Source of the DNA: VAZQ01 sp963841105 | Lineage (GTDB): Bacteria; Pseudomonadota; Alphaproteobacteria; Rhizobiales; Xanthobacteraceae | Assembly (NCBI GenBank): GCA_963841105.1 | Contig: CAWJCB010000037.1 | Span: 62,001 to 126,000, forward strand | Direction of reading: 5' to 3' | Length of the DNA stretch: 64,000 nucleotides | Part shown: positions 8,823 through 17,259 of the stretch, piece after piece | Position numbering within the stretch: position 1 is the stretch's first letter | Layout of the letters: every line of letters begins with the position of its first letter | The notes under the pieces: model-generated | Told to the model about the DNA's origin: nothing | Databases searched by the model: none | The model's input: only the letters and a program-made list of their open reading frames with translations | Translations under genes and position numbers: made by a program

Positions 8823-10169
8823 ATGAAAGGTGCTCAAACGGCCGTTCGTGCGCCGGATTCGTTCATGTTCGATCCTGATGCGGAATTAATGCCGCGCGAA
8901 GCGTTGACGGCGTTGCAGACAAGCCGCCTGCAGCAGACGCTGGCGCGTGCCTACACGGATGTGCCGCATTATCGAAGCAAGTGGGACGCCGCCGGAGCTC
9001 ATCCCGAGCAATTCAAGTCACTCGCCGATATTGTCCGCTTTCCCTTCACGTCCAAATCCGATTTGCGCGAGAATTATCCCTTCGGCATGTTTGCCGTCCC
9101 GCGCAAGGAGCTGCGCCGCCTGCACGCCTCTTCCGGTACGACCGGCAAGCCCACGGTGGTCGGCTATACCAGGGGCGACCTCGATTGCTGGGCAGAGCTG
9201 ATGGCGCGCTCATTGGCCTGCGCCGGGGTGTTGCCCGGCGACATTGTTCACAATGCCTATGGTTATGGACTGTTCACGGGCGGTCTCGGCGCGCACTACG
9301 GAGCGGAGCGGCTCGGCTGCATTGTCGTGCCGGTGTCGGGCGGCGGCACCGAGCGCCAGGTGGCGCTGATTCAGGACTTCGGCGCGCGCGTGCTGTGCGC
9401 AACGCCGTCCTATGCGCTCAACATCGCTGAAGTAGCCGCCGGCCTCGGCGTTGATCTGCGGCAATCCCAGTTGCGCGTCGGCATGTTCGGTGCAGAACCC
9501 TGGAGCGATGCGGTCCGACGCGAGCTTGAGGATCGCATAGGCGTCAAGGCAGTGGACCTCTATGGCCTGTCGGAAATCCTGGGACCGGGCGTTGCATGCG
9601 AATGCCACGTGGCGCAAGCGGGCCTGCACGGCTGGGAGGATCATTTTCTTTTCGAGATTATCGATCCTGATACGTTGCAGCCGCTGTCAATGGGGGAAGC
9701 CGGCGAGCTGGTCATCACCACGCTGACCAAAGTGGCGCTGCCGATGATCCGCTATCGCACGCGCGATATCACCAGGCTCGACAACGAGCCGTGCGCCTGC
9801 GGCCGCACCCATATCCGCATCATGCGGGTCACCGGCCGCGATGACGACATGCTGATTATTCGTGGCGTCAATGTCTTTCCGTCGCAGGTAGAGGCCGTGC
9901 TGGTCGGTCTTCCGGGTCTTGCGCCGCATTATCAGATCACGTTGACGCGCGAGGGGGCGCTTGACGCCATGACAGTGGAAGTCGAGATATCGCCAGACGT
10001 TGCCCACCTCGACGACAGCGAACGCGCGCGCAAGGCAGCGCAAGTGGCGCAGCACGTCAAGTCGCTCATCGGCGTCACCTGCAAGGTCAGCGTCAAGTCA
10101 CCCGGCGAGGTGCCGCGGTCACAAGGTAAAGCCGTGCGGGTGAAGGACGAGCGCAACAAGCCGCGCTGA
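8823..10169 (+). CDS. Phenylacetate-CoA ligase-like AMP-forming ligase
   Basis: The 448-residue length is normal for the PaaK family. The adenylate-binding loop SSGTTGKPTV lies near residues 103-112, YGLSEILGPGV near 244-254, YRTRDITRL near 312, and the C-terminal hinge region R-x-TGRDDDMLIIRG near 335-350. PaaK enzymes convert an aromatic acid, ATP and CoA to the acyl-CoA, AMP and pyrophosphate in the cytosol. A RidA protein, an enoyl-CoA hydratase and a PanB-like enzyme follow on the same strand, so this is the activating step of an aromatic-acid pathway. Gene content does not show whether the acid is phenylacetate or another, such as an aminobenzoate. Confidence 0.9.
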   Translation: MKGAQTAVRAPDSFMFDPDAELMPREALTALQTSRLQQTLARAYTDVPHYRSKWDAAGAHPEQFKSLADIVRFPFTSKSDLRENYPFGMFAVPRKELRRLHASSGTTGKPTVVGYTRGDLDCWAELMARSLACAGVLPGDIVHNAYGYGLFTGGLGAHYGAERLGCIVVPVSGGGTERQVALIQDFGARVLCATPSYALNIAEVAAGLGVDLRQSQLRVGMFGAEPWSDAVRRELEDRIGVKAVDLYGLSEILGPGVACECHVAQAGLHGWEDHFLFEIIDPDTLQPLSMGEAGELVITTLTKVALPMIRYRTRDITRLDNEPCACGRTHIRIMRVTGRDDDMLIIRGVNVFPSQVEAVLVGLPGLAPHYQITLTREGALDAMTVEVEISPDVAHLDDSERARKAAQVAQHVKSLIGVTCKVSVKSPGEVPRSQGKAVRVKDERNKPR

Positions 10170-10212
10170 TCGCATCGGCCGCGTCACCTCTGATGAGGAA
10201 GGAGAGTTATTC

Positions 10213-10611
10213 ATGTCCTTGGACATTCTGATTCCGCCTGGATGGGCTGCGCCGATAGGCTATGCGCACGGGATCGCCGTGCCCGCGGGCCGCATGGTAT
10301 TCGTCGCAGGCCAGATCGGCTGGGACGAAAATCAGAAATTTCAGAGCGACCAACTGGTGCCGCAATTCGAGCAGGCGCTGAAAAATGTGCTTGCTGTGCT
10401 CGCAGAGGCCGGCGGCGGCCCATCTCATATTTGTCGAATGACGGCCTACTGCATCGACAGGCCGGCTTATGTCGCGGGGCGAGCCGAGTTGGGTCGCATA
10501 TGGCGAAAGCTGATGGGAAAACATTTCCCGGCAATGAGCTTGCTCTTTGTTGCGGACCTCCTTGATCATCCTGCAAAGATCGAGCTCGAGGCTACCGCCG
10601 TCATTCCATGA
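10213..10611 (+). CDS. RidA-family protein (YjgF/YER057c/UK114)
   Basis: The 132 residues match a full RidA domain: PAGRMVFVAGQIGWD near the start, Q-x-EQALKNVLAVLAEAG in the middle, and a final L-x-HPAKIELEATAVIP where the Glu aligns with the conserved IE-x-EA. Canonical RidA proteins hydrolyse reactive enamine/imine intermediates, and pathway-linked members act on specific products. I did not find the conserved Arg of imine deaminases in its usual place (here DRPAYVAGRAE), so activity is uncertain. A strong ribosome site (GGAAGGAG) precedes the ATG. The gene lies 43 bp after the ligase and is probably in the same operon. RidA-type genes occur in 2-aminobenzoyl-CoA clusters, which is a hint only. 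Confidence 0.85.
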   Translation: MSLDILIPPGWAAPIGYAHGIAVPAGRMVFVAGQIGWDENQKFQSDQLVPQFEQALKNVLAVLAEAGGGPSHICRMTAYCIDRPAYVAGRAELGRIWRKLMGKHFPAMSLLFVADLLDHPAKIELEATAVIP

Positions 10612-10642
10612 CAAAGCAGAAGCTGGCTCCTGGGGCAGGCAA

Positions 10643-10670
10643 GACGATTCAGGAGAGACGATTCAGGAGA
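10643..10670 (+). repeat. Tandem 14-bp repeat that doubles a ribosome-binding site
   Basis: The unit GACGATTCAGGAGA occurs at 10643-10656 and again at 10657-10670, followed by GACGATC and the hydratase ATG at 10678. Each unit holds an AGGAG core; the nearer one is well placed for initiation. Confidence 0.8.
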
Positions 10671-10677
10671 GACGATC

Positions 10678-11577
10678 ATGGCTACACCGATTGGAGCAGC
10701 AGCGGCGACCCTCAACGAGAGCTCCGAGACGGCGCAGCGATTTCGTCCACCGGGCATTGATTTTCGGAAATTCAAGCCACGGCACTTTGTTTGGAAGCTT
10801 GACGGCAAGGTCGCCACGATCACGCTCAACCGGCCGGAACGCAAGAACCCTCTGACGTTGGAATCCTACGGCGAGCTGCGCGACATATTCCGCGACCTCG
10901 CTTACGCCGACGCCATCAAGAGCGTGGTGATCACCGGCGCCGGCGGCAACTTCTGCTCCGGCGGCGATGTGCACGAGATTATCGGTCCACTGGTGGAGAT
11001 GCGGCGCCACGGCGACACCGCCGGTCTCCTTGCTTTCACGCGCATGACCGGCGATCTGGTCAAGGCCATGCGCAATTGTCCGCAGCCGATCGTGGCCGCG
11101 GTCGATGGTGCTTGCGCCGGCGCCGGAGCGATCCTGGCGATGGCTTGCGACCTGCGGCTGGGAACGGCGCGCAGCAAGGTCGCCTTTCTGTTCGTGCGGG
11201 TTGGTCTTGCCGGCGCTGATATGGGGGCGTGCAATATGCTGCCGAGGATCATCGGGGCAGGGCGCGCCGCCGAGCTTCTCTATACCGGCCGCTCCATGGA
11301 CGGGAACGAGGCCGGGCAGTGGGGCTTCTACAACAGGTTGTGCGAGCCGGAAGCGGTGCTGATCGAGGCGCAAGCCTTGGCCAAGTCGCTGGCCGACGGG
11401 CCGACATTCGCGCATGCCATGACCAAACGCTGCATTCACCAGGAATGGAGCATGGGCATCGACGAGGCGATCGAAGCGGAAGCGCAGGCGCAAGCCATCT
11501 GCATGCAGACGCATGACTATGAGCGCGCTTACGAAGCCTTCGTCGCCAAGGCGAAACCTACCTTTAAGGGGGATTGA
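10678..11577 (+). CDS. Enoyl-CoA hydratase/isomerase family protein
   Basis: This 299-residue crotonase-fold protein has LNRPERKNPLT (about 53-63), the oxyanion-hole segment ITGAGGNFCSGGDVHE (about 83-98), the second oxyanion element DGACAGAGA (about 142-150) and a GLAGADMG loop near 180. Crotonase enzymes hydrate or cleave acyl-CoA thioesters. The catalytic Glu of classical hydratases is not obvious in the GLAGADMG loop, so the reaction may differ from simple hydration. The N-terminal extension of about 35 residues is unusual in length. It sits between the RidA and PanB-like genes in what reads as one operon. Confidence 0.88.
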   Translation: MATPIGAAAATLNESSETAQRFRPPGIDFRKFKPRHFVWKLDGKVATITLNRPERKNPLTLESYGELRDIFRDLAYADAIKSVVITGAGGNFCSGGDVHEIIGPLVEMRRHGDTAGLLAFTRMTGDLVKAMRNCPQPIVAAVDGACAGAGAILAMACDLRLGTARSKVAFLFVRVGLAGADMGACNMLPRIIGAGRAAELLYTGRSMDGNEAGQWGFYNRLCEPEAVLIEAQALAKSLADGPTFAHAMTKRCIHQEWSMGIDEAIEAEAQAQAICMQTHDYERAYEAFVAKAKPTFKGD

Positions 11578-11588
11578 GAGGGGAGCAC

Positions 11589-12518
11589 ATGTCCAAACGC
11601 GAAGCCTCGCGTGCTTCGGCAACGCCTGCGGCTGCCGGTCCTGCGTCATCCGAGACCGCCAGGCGCCAGAAGCGGACGATGAGCGAAATTCGCGAGTCGA
11701 AGAAGACCGGCGAGAAGATGGTTTACATGTCAGTGCCGGACTATACGTCCGCACAATGGGCAGAAATGGCCGGCATCGATGTCGCCGTGGTCGGCGACAG
11801 CCTTGCAATGATCGCGCACGGCCACCGTAGCACGATCCCCGCGACCATGGACATGATGATCATGCATGCGGCCGCCGTGCGTCGCGGCGCGGCAAATACT
11901 TTTGTGCTCGGCTGCATGCCTTACCAGAGCTACAACACGATTGACCGCGCGCTCACGAACGCCGCGCGTTTCATGCAGGATGCGCTGTGCGACGCCGTGA
12001 AGCCGCAGGGCGGGAGGTCGCAGGCGCATATCCTGAAGGCTCTTGTCGATTCCGGAATCCCGACTGCATCTCACATCGGCCTGACGCCGCACACGATCGC
12101 GATGTTCGGCGGCTTCAAGATCCAGGGACGTACCGCCGATGCTGCCATGAGGATCCTTGAAGATGCGCTGGCGATCGAGGATGCCGGATGCTTCATGCTG
12201 GAATTCGAGGCGGTTCCGGCGAAGATCGCCGCGCTGATCTCGCAACAGCTCACGATACCCACTATTGGCATCGGCGCCGGAGTCGGATGTGACGGACAAA
12301 TTCTGCTCTGCTACGATCTGCTCGGCGTGTTCACCGATTTTAAGCCGAAGTTCACCAAGCGGTTCGCGAAGCTGACCGAGGTCGCGGTCGAGGCGATTGG
12401 GCAATATGTCAGGGAGGTCAAAGACGGGACCTTTCCCGACGATGATCACTCGTACACCGTGAACGATGCCGAGTACGAAAAGTTCGCATCGATGGTGCAG
12501 GCACGCAGGCAAATCTGA
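11589..12518 (+). CDS. Ketopantoate hydroxymethyltransferase (PanB) family protein
   Basis: The product has 309 residues from ATG 11589, which has GAGAGGGGAG just before it. PanB signatures are present: VVGDSLAMIAHGH with the metal-binding Asp-Ser, HIGLTPHT, EDAGCFMLEFE, IGIGAGVGCDGQILL-x-x-D and F-x-PKF. PanB transfers a C1 unit from methylene-THF to 2-oxoisovalerate in pantothenate synthesis. Here there is no panC, and the gene ends a CoA-ligase/crotonase operon. The roughly 38-residue N-terminal extension and the substitutions (A for G in DSLGM) suggest a paralogue, perhaps acting on a pathway intermediate. Housekeeping pantothenate synthesis remains possible. Confidence 0.82.
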   Translation: MSKREASRASATPAAAGPASSETARRQKRTMSEIRESKKTGEKMVYMSVPDYTSAQWAEMAGIDVAVVGDSLAMIAHGHRSTIPATMDMMIMHAAAVRRGAANTFVLGCMPYQSYNTIDRALTNAARFMQDALCDAVKPQGGRSQAHILKALVDSGIPTASHIGLTPHTIAMFGGFKIQGRTADAAMRILEDALAIEDAGCFMLEFEAVPAKIAALISQQLTIPTIGIGAGVGCDGQILLCYDLLGVFTDFKPKFTKRFAKLTEVAVEAIGQYVREVKDGTFPDDDHSYTVNDAEYEKFASMVQARRQI

Positions 12519-12693
12519 GGTGTCTCGCGCCGGCAAAGACTTCCGCGTCAGGCCGGCGATGGAACGCTTTTACGCTGAAACACAGACTGTGATGCATAGG
12601 CCGCGACGACCGCCTCGACTGTACCCGTGCTGGATCAGGCTCGTTGGCCGCTCGCCATACCGTGCGAACACTCATAGCTTTTCTTGTCGGCGA

Positions 12694-13041
12694 TTAGCCG
12701 CTTAACGCATCGATCAGGCGCCGGCTCTCCGCGATATTCTCGGCAAGCGCGAGAGCCGCCTGGGCTCGCTTCTGAATGCAAGCGGCCTTGCTCTTAGCGG
12801 CATCGAGCGCGTGGTCGGCTTCGGCCTGGATCTTCACGGCCCTGCCCACGATATCTTGCGCAGCCCTCTCTGCTTCAGCGACAATATCGCGAGCTGTTAC
12901 CTGCGCATCAGCTATGATGCGATCTCGCTCAGTCCGTGCTTGAGCAACAGCTTCTTCAACCTCGGCAAGTTGTGCCTTCGCGGCGACTAAGGCGTCTGCC
13001 GGCAATTGCCTGGCACTCTTATCGGTTAAAACCCCACCCAT
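12694..13041 (-). CDS. Coiled-coil protein, DivIVA/ATP-synthase-b-like
   Basis: From the ATG at 13041 the product has 115 residues and is almost all helix: heptad-type A/L/E/K/R-rich sequence from about residue 15 to 105, with no membrane segment. This start is preferred because GGGGTGAAG precedes it; an ATG at 13086 would add 15 residues. The pattern resembles the stalk of F-type ATPase b subunits and DivIVA-like proteins, but this may be composition alone. Function unknown. Confidence 0.6.
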   Translation of the reverse strand: MGGVLTDKSARQLPADALVAAKAQLAEVEEAVAQARTERDRIIADAQVTARDIVAEAERAAQDIVGRAVKIQAEADHALDAAKSKAACIQKRAQAALALAENIAESRRLIDALSG

Positions 13042-13086
13042 ATCTTCACCCCTGTCAGGGTTACGAAGAGCCCGAATCGCATTCAC

Positions 13087-13340
13087 CGGATATGCATAAT
13101 TATCATTAGTTGGTGCTCTTGGCTCTCGTCAAAAAAACAGCTTTGCAGCATACCCCCGCCTTTCTCGGCAACGATTTCGGGGCGTTTTTAGAGGGGTCTG
13201 CTGTTGCCCAATCGAGACGATCCAAATAGCCCTCGGCGGCGCACGGCGCGCTGCCCAAATTTGAACAGAGCGCCGTCGCGTTTCCGCCAAGCTACAGGAG
13301 TGCCCTACGGCCGCGGCGCGTGAGCAATGGGGACCGTACC
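13087..13340. other. Intergenic region
   Basis: I see no gene or clear control site in these 254 bp, apart from the leader TGGGGACCGTACC directly before the microprotein ATG. That leader is shared with the other two family A copies. Confidence 0.4.
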
Positions 13341-13433
13341 ATGACCAGACTCGTCATCGATGTCGTGCTGTTTTCTTGCATGGCGGCGTTCGTTACGGGG
13401 ATCGTGATCGCTGCTGCAAACCTGCTCATTTAG
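13341..13433 (+). CDS. Family A membrane microprotein, copy 1
   Basis: This 30-residue reading frame starts MTRLVIDVVLFSCM and ends AAANLLI; residues 4-30 form one hydrophobic helix. Two other copies lie at 26202-26294 (+) and 57151-57252 (-). They share MT-x-LV-x-D-x-LLFS-x-M, a Thr near residue 19 and, in the first two copies, an IAAA tail. The leader TGGGG-x-x-C-TACC-ATG is conserved too, and codons differ while the protein is kept, which argues for translation. Function unknown; a single-pass inner-membrane peptide is the inference. Confidence 0.7.
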   Translation: MTRLVIDVVLFSCMAAFVTGIVIAAANLLI

Positions 13434-13761
13434 AAAGCTTGGGACAGTTCGCCTTCCCCGCGGGGATACGTCCGCAAAATCAAAGCGGAGCCCTGCCTGG
13501 GCCGCAGTAAGCTCCGCACCAGGGGCTCCCGACGAACCGAAGTTCGCCACGGCCGAGATTGTCCTCCTGTTCGGTTGAAAACGCACCGGCCGGGCGGACT
13601 CACCGCTTCATTTTTTGATAGGAATCGATTCGGTCATGACGCGCCCTGGTCGGCGTGTCGCGGCAAGTCCCGGCCCGTCGTTTCCGCGGCTGGCCGGGGC
13701 CGCTGGGAGAATGCGACGGACAGCGGTCCGGTCAAGGCATATGAAAGGGCGGAGTAAACAC
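13434..13761. other. Intergenic region
   Basis: No supported gene lies here. An ATG at 13741 would add seven codons to the next gene, but 13762 is the better start. Confidence 0.4.
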
Positions 13762-14049
13762 ATGGTCACCAAAAAGACGACCAAGAAAGCCACTGGAAAA
13801 ACAGCTAAGAAGACCACTGCGGCCAAGAAAATTGCGCACAAAACAAAAGCCAAAGTCGCACGGAGCGCAAAAGCAAAAAGCTATCGCCCTCAGGCTGGCC
13901 GAACAACCGGCCAAGAGCTTCAGGCTATGCAACGTTTGGATACTTTGACAAAAACATATCAAGCGGAGGGTATGTCGCCTCAAGATGCGCGACAACGCGC
14001 CCTCGACGAGTTGCGCAATAACCCGCGCAGGGATTGGCGACGCGGTTAA
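13762..14049 (+). CDS. Lys/Ala-rich histone-H1-like protein
   Basis: The 95-residue product has an N-terminal half of KKTTKKATGK-type repeats (residues 3-45), like histone-H1-type or HupB tails, that should bind DNA or RNA. The C-terminal half (about 50-95) is a folded-looking helical segment (TGQELQAMQRLD, YQAEGMSPQDARQRALDELR). GGCGGAG stands before the ATG. Nucleoid or DNA binding is inferred from composition. Confidence 0.65.
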   Translation: MVTKKTTKKATGKTAKKTTAAKKIAHKTKAKVARSAKAKSYRPQAGRTTGQELQAMQRLDTLTKTYQAEGMSPQDARQRALDELRNNPRRDWRRG

Positions 14050-14138
14050 ACCAGCTGGCACCGCCAGTAGACTGTCGGGGGTGGCTTCTGTCAGCGAAAT
14101 GCGATGCACGCCGATACGGCCAACGACATGGTCCAAGA

Positions 14139-14351
14139 ATGAAGTTCGGGCGGCTCATTAAGGTGCGGACACATCGCGGCGACCCGAACGCTACGATCTA
14201 CGTCGTGGCAGAAGCAGAGGCCGAGAAAGCCATTCACATCCTCAGAGTTTCACTCGTCCGACCGCAGGACGAATATGAGGACTTAGGGCGTGTCACCGAC
14301 AGTCTGCTAAACGCATTGTCTCTACAACCAGGTCAATTTGCACGCACATAG
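14139..14351 (+). CDS. Small conserved hypothetical protein
   Basis: The 70-residue product starts MKFGRLIKVRTHRGDPN and has a YVVAEAEAEKAI segment. I recognise this start from Bradyrhizobium small hypothetical proteins but know no function. There is no signal peptide or TM segment. The frame is open further upstream, but 14139 gives the family-like start. Confidence 0.6.
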   Translation: MKFGRLIKVRTHRGDPNATIYVVAEAEAEKAIHILRVSLVRPQDEYEDLGRVTDSLLNALSLQPGQFART

Positions 14352-14381
14352 ACTATTGGCGACCCCGGCTGTTATGCCACT

Positions 14382-15029
14382 TTGGAGCGGCATCGCGACT
14401 TAGATTGTCCAACCGACGCGAATGACGCATCGGAGAGCAAAGGGCTTTTCGGGCGATTGTCCAACCGCACCAGGCCGCCCCCTGATCCTGAAAGTAGAAG
14501 CCCCGCCGGTGGGTCTTCCGACGGGGCCTCAGAAAGTGATCGGCTGGCTGGCGCGATCGAAGCAAGGAGTAACCCTCCCTCAAGTCATTCGCAAGAGCCT
14601 TCCGAGCTGCCAGCCTGCGAACATTGCGGCGAGCACTTCGAGCCCCGGAAGGGCAATGGGGGCAAGCCGCAGAAATTCTGCTGTGCCGAATGTCGGTATG
14701 CCTTCCATGCCAACAAAAGCCCCAACGTAGCCCTATGCGGCCAACGTACAACGTTGGAAACAACGCTCCCCGCCCCGGTGCCTCAGCCGCAAGAGAAAAT
14801 CGCTCCTGAGGCCTTTGATTGGTCAGACGATGAGGTGGTGGTGCTTCAGACTCAGCGCGCCACGGCGATCTACTGGAACCACGACAACGACCTGGTGATC
14901 AGGCAGGAGCGAAATTGGTACGAGGAAGACGATCCATTCATCGTCGTCACCAAGTCGAACGTCAACGCCTTCCTTGACCGACTGTGCGACGTTTGCGGAA
15001 TCCTGTCAGTCGGGGGACCGAACCGCTGA
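14382..15029 (+). CDS. Zinc-ribbon hypothetical protein
   Basis: The frame encodes 215 residues. The first 75 are low-complexity (Ser, Pro, Arg) and include a GC hairpin in the DNA near 14504-14528, so the true start may be later. The conserved part begins near residue 77 with C-EHC-GEHF-x12-FCCAEC, a zinc-finger-like Cys cluster. A C-terminal domain of about 70 residues follows, rich in Trp and acidic residues (DWSDDEVVVLQTQ, NAFLDRLCDVCG). DNA binding is plausible but unproven. Confidence 0.6.
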   Translation: MERHRDLDCPTDANDASESKGLFGRLSNRTRPPPDPESRSPAGGSSDGASESDRLAGAIEARSNPPSSHSQEPSELPACEHCGEHFEPRKGNGGKPQKFCCAECRYAFHANKSPNVALCGQRTTLETTLPAPVPQPQEKIAPEAFDWSDDEVVVLQTQRATAIYWNHDNDLVIRQERNWYEEDDPFIVVTKSNVNAFLDRLCDVCGILSVGGPNR

Positions 15030-15842
15030 ACCTTCCGTTCGAGGCCAAGATGCGCCCGGCAAAATGCCGATCGAGCGCACCGGTCAGGAGCGGGTGGGGT
15101 TGGCGACTGTTCCCGTTCCCATCGTCAGATGCGATGAGGCGCCATTGTAGAGTAAATGCATCGGCGGAACTTTGCCCCGCAAGGGGATTTCCGACGCCCC
15201 GACTGCTTGAGCATGAGCTGAGGGATAGCAGGACCAAAAAACCCCGGCGTTGTCATCCCTGTATCGGATGACGGGGAGCGGCTGGCCACCGTCAAAAGGC
15301 AGTCCTGGTATACGATGCGAGAAGTGCTCCCTTCATGCCGCTTCCTGCCGCCGAGAGGTGGTAGGGGAGGTAAGCGGAAAGCGGAGTTATGCCTTGCTCG
15401 CCGTCTCAATTGGTTTCGATAACCCTTGTTCTCGGAGCCTCATACGACGAACCGCACCATGACGTCTAGTATGGGGAACGAAACCCCGATCAGGTGTCGG
15501 CATGGGAGCTGGGTCGGTGCTCAGGTAAAAGCCGACTTTCCCGACGAGCCGATCTCCGCGAGATAGGGTCGCGCGCAGCCATTGGGGCAGCCGGTCGTGC
15601 GAATGACGAGGTCGTCGGTAGGGAGGTCATGCGCCGCGAGCCGCCCACGAGGGCATCCAGCAAGACGGGCGGATAGCGTTCGTCAGGCTGGAATCGTGCA
15701 TTGCCCGTCGGGCAGATGCGGGCGAACAACGCGGCGCAGCGGCGCAATTTTTCACGCTGGGGGAGTGTTGGCGCCGACGGTGCGGCTGGTGGTCTCTTGA
15801 GTGTAAACTACGCTTGCACGCCTCGATGAAAGACTGTCGAAT
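15030..15842. other. Gap of 0.8 kb without a supported gene
   Basis: Several short open frames exist on both strands, but none shows a family signature, a ribosome site and sensible composition together. It may be eroded coding DNA. Confidence 0.4.
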
Positions 15843-16214
15843 ATGCAAATTCCAAGAATTACAAATTTCGAGCATCGCCGCCAGCAGCTAATTTCGCGCC
15901 GGCGTTTTGCTGGTCGGATGCTGAAGGCTATTGGACTCTGGTTGGCGCTTACCATTGTCGGTTTGACGATCGGGATGGCTGGCTATGCCGAATTCGAGGA
16001 CATGTCGATCGCAGATTCGTATGTCAATGCGGCGATGATTCTGTCCGGCATGGGACCCCTAGGAGAGCTGAAAACAACGGCTGGAAAAATTTTTGCAGGG
16101 TCTTACGCGATCTTCTCGGGACTTGTGATTGTCATCGCAACTGGCTTCGTATTGGCTCCAATCTTCCACCGCATATTACATCGTTTCCACGTGGAGACCG
16201 GTGGGAAAGGTTAA
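15843..16214 (+). CDS. Two-TM small membrane protein, ion-channel-like
   Basis: The 123 residues have a basic N-terminus, TM1 near 28-48 (IGLWLALTIVGLTIGMAGY), a loop with AEFEDMSIADSYVNAAMILSGMGP, and TM2 near 85-108, followed by HRILHRFHVE. The layout (TM, re-entrant-like NAAMILSGMGP segment, TM) matches small proteins often annotated as two-pore-domain K+-channel-like in this group. No TVGYG filter is present, so K+ selectivity cannot be claimed. Confidence 0.65.
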   Translation: MQIPRITNFEHRRQQLISRRRFAGRMLKAIGLWLALTIVGLTIGMAGYAEFEDMSIADSYVNAAMILSGMGPLGELKTTAGKIFAGSYAIFSGLVIVIATGFVLAPIFHRILHRFHVETGGKG

Positions 16215-16219
16215 TCCGA

Positions 16220-16265
16220 GTTTCAGACAATAAGCTTGGAAAGTTTCAGACAATAAGCTTGGAAC
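16220..16265. repeat. Two tandem 23-bp repeats
   Basis: GTTTCAGACAATAAGCTTGG plus three bases occurs at 16220-16242 and 16243-16265; only the last base differs (A, C). It lies between the channel-like gene and the family C remnant, and is read through by the latter. Confidence 0.85.
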
Positions 16266-16417
16266 ATACGGAAAACCCGGAATTGTTCCGGGGAAAACGA
16301 CAAAGCGCCCGCTGGCGTGGGCGGCCTCGTTCTTCCCCAATCCTCTTCAGCCTCTCGTTTCACGGCTGGCGCATTTGTGTTCTTGCTCTTGATCCAGTGC
16401 GGCGAGCGCCCGAACAA
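16223..16417 (-). pseudogene. Family C small protein, degenerate copy
   Basis: The core FGRSPHWIKSKNTNAPA then VKREAEEDWGR matches the intact copies at 42625-42741 and 56001-56117. Here the normal 5' end is missing (an in-frame TGA lies upstream and no good start exists) and the stop after DWGR is lost. The frame therefore runs on through a GC hairpin and the 23-bp repeats. It is a decayed paralogue of unknown function. Confidence 0.6.
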
Positions 16418-16847
16418 TATTAGGCAGACCTCGGCTCAGCAATGAGCGAACACCGCTCCCACTCTTGTCCGGTCTGCCTTCTAAATCGGAGTGTGCACGC
16501 GGACAGCAAAGAAATCCCGACCACCTGCCCGAATACTGAACGGTCTTTATGCCAGCCGATTGCAGCGCCCGGCGGATACTGGGTCACCTGCTCTAGGCGC
16601 GATGGGTCCATGTTGGCAAATTGAGAAGCTGCCTTCCGGACCGCCAGCAAGAACTACCCACCTACCTCGGTTTGGGCCCTGACTCCTCGACAGAGTGCGA
16701 CGGCTATCCATTTTGCACGTCGCCGTCAGCTGCACCTTTTGGCGAGCGCCTTGCAATCGGCTGCCTTGCAGCACGAGACAATGCGCGTGAGATTGAGCGC
16801 TAGCTCAATCAACTGCGGATTGACTAGAGGCTACCTTTTGAATTGAG

Positions 16848-17259
16848 TTATTCCCGAATGCCGCAGATCACATCCGCGCGAGTACCCCCGGTGTTGGACG
16901 AATATTTGATCTCCGCATTTACGCGTGCGGCGAGTGTGAGAAGCAGCTGATGACCAAAGGACTTCGAGGACGGGTTATCGTAATCCGGCGGCAAACCGCA
17001 ACCGTCATCATGCACCCACAATCGCCAGCCAGCTCCTTCTTGTCTGTAACCTAAGACGATCTCGCCTCTGTCCCGACCCGCAAAAGCGTATTTGGCTGCG
17101 TTGGTAACGAGCTCATTGGCGATGAGCGTGAGAGATTCCACGGAGTTCACCGGCAATTGTCCCACTGCATTTTGAAGTTATAGAAACTCCAGGAGGAAGA
17201 AGTGATCGGAGCATGTTGCACAGATCTTGGAAATGGGGCGCGGCCTCCACTTGCGTGAC
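16848..17259 (-). pseudogene. HWE/HisKA_2-type sensor kinase, 3' remnant
   Basis: Residues from 17165 down form the ATPase end of a sensor histidine kinase: the N-box ANELVTNAAKYAF, then HDDGCGLPPDYD (G1-like) and FGHQLLLTLAARVNAEI (G2-like). Upstream, up to the IS3 junction at 17259, another frame reads EAAPHFQDLCNMLRSLLPPG, which also fits this family, so an indel lies near 17150. The N-terminal sensor and His box are missing. An IS3-family fragment abuts at 17260, so insertion or a later deletion destroyed the gene. Confidence 0.75.

Noticed and set aside
15490..15747. Possible small gene on - in the 15.0-15.8 kb gap
   Set aside because: It has some protein-like composition but no start signal, and I recognise no family.
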